6,517 nucleotides of DNA from DASUFI01 sp036274635 (lineage in GTDB: Bacteria > Planctomycetota > B15-G4): the NCBI GenBank assembly GCA_036274635.1, contig DASUFI010000012.1, forward strand, positions 1 to 6,517, given 5' to 3'. How positions within the stretch are numbered: position 1 is the first letter of the stretch; each line of letters begins with the position of its first letter. This document shows positions 5,875 to 6,517 of this stretch, in pieces. Position numbers and translations under genes: made by a program. The notes beneath the pieces were generated by a model. That model had not been told where the DNA came from and made no database searches. It saw nothing but the letters and a program-made list of their open reading frames with translations.

Positions 5875-6517
5875 TCAACCGAGCCCGCAGGCCCGCGTAG
5901 CGGCCGAGCGCAGCTCCTCCGCGACGGTCGCGCCGGTGAACAGCTCGCTCTGTCGACGGGCCTGCAGGCAGAAAAAATCCTCCCCGCGGGTCAGGTGTGC
6001 CCCCGCCAGCGTGGCGGCGCGCCGGAAGGGCGAGGCCTCGCCGCCATAGGCCAGATCGACCGCCAGCGCGCCGTCCCTGAAGAGCGCGGCGGTGAGCTGC
6101 AGCTCGCCCAGCTCGGCGCCCGGGCTGCCCACGGGCGTGGCGTTGATGACCAGGTCCGCCGGCGCGTGCCCCGGCTGGGGGACCGCAATGGACGGCAGCG
6201 AGTCGCGCAGCTCCTCGGCCAGCGCCTTGGCGTGGCTGAAGCGGCGCGACCAGACCGCCAGCTCCACCTCCTGGTCGGCCAGCGCCATGGCCATCGCGCG
6301 CGCGGCGCCACCGGAGCCCAGCAGCAGCACCTTGGGCACCTGCCCGGCGTGGCTGCGCCGCCAGCCGCGCAGCAGCCGCGGCAAGAGCTCGCCCGCCGCC
6401 TTCCAGTCCGTGTTGCGCGCCTGCCAGCCGGCCGGCGTGCGCAGCAGCGTGTTGGCGGCGCCCGTCGCGAGCGCGCCCGGCATGTGCGAGGCCGCCGCCG
6501 CGAGCGCCTCCTGCTTG
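5875..6517 (-). CDS. aroE: Shikimate dehydrogenase, N-terminus cut off by the window edge (partial)
   Basis: NADPH-dependent reduction of 3-dehydroshikimate to shikimate, in the cytosolic chorismate pathway. 213 residues are visible, ending at TGA 5877-5875. The frame is open to the right edge, so the ATG at 6483 is internal and not the start. The first full codon (6516-6514) is Lys in KQEALA, aligning with the catalytic lysine of E. coli AroE (Lys65); about 64 residues are missing. Counting from that Lys: TGAANTLLR (18-26); NTD (35-37) with the substrate-binding catalytic Asp; the dinucleotide-binding GSGGAARA (67-74); WSRR (89-92) where the NADP-phosphate-binding NRT-type motif sits; VINATPVG (123-130); and the C-terminal LQARRQSELFTG (184-195) with the conserved Gln185. 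The visible length matches a complete C-terminal part. It is somewhat divergent: DLAYGGEASPF replaces the usual DxVYxPxxTPL, so an AroE-like paralogue remains possible. The radical SAM gene follows on the same strand about 77 bases later. Confidence 0.9.
   Translation of the reverse strand, partial: KQEALAAAASHMPGALATGAANTLLRTPAGWQARNTDWKAAGELLPRLLRGWRRSHAGQVPKVLLLGSGGAARAMAMALADQEVELAVWSRRFSHAKALAEELRDSLPSIAVPQPGHAPADLVINATPVGSPGAELGELQLTAALFRDGALAVDLAYGGEASPFRRAATLAGAHLTRGEDFFCLQARRQSELFTGATVAEELRSAATRACGLG

Overview
The window is a high-GC bacterial chromosome segment. Third codon positions are overwhelmingly G or C in most genes, and this is what produces long antisense open frames over real genes. 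It holds six genes: four complete and one cut at each edge. Nothing marks a mobile element, CRISPR array, tRNA or rRNA. GC content and gene style fit a myxobacterium-like or other high-GC Gram-negative or uncultured lineage. That placement is inference, because no marker gene here fixes the taxonomy.

Plus strand, 1-3093: the last 42 codons of a probable class V (alanine-glyoxylate/phosphoserine type) aminotransferase come first. After 10 bases there is a complete acetyl-CoA synthetase (acs, 648 aa) with all the expected ANL-family motifs. Seven bases later begins a membrane-anchored M28 zinc peptidase (332 aa) with an intact two-zinc site. The three genes are close enough to be co-transcribed, but they have no obvious common pathway. 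The peptidase gene uses visibly more A/T-ending codons than acs.

Minus strand, 3121-6517 (read right to left): a 5'-truncated shikimate dehydrogenase (aroE) runs off the right edge almost exactly at its catalytic lysine. It is followed by a GC-rich hairpin, then a 564-aa class B radical SAM protein with an N-terminal cobalamin-binding-type domain. After a 58-base gap comes a 307-aa DUF5996 protein with a very strong Shine-Dalgarno sequence. The plus and minus gene blocks converge, with only 27 bases between the peptidase and DUF5996 stop codons.

acs feeds acetate into central metabolism and aroE serves the shikimate pathway, both housekeeping roles. The part of the window with genuinely unknown function is the radical SAM/DUF5996 pair. 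Neither substrate nor product can be read from the sequence. The pair may form a two-gene unit, and this is the best candidate here for undescribed biochemistry, though the evidence is adjacency only.
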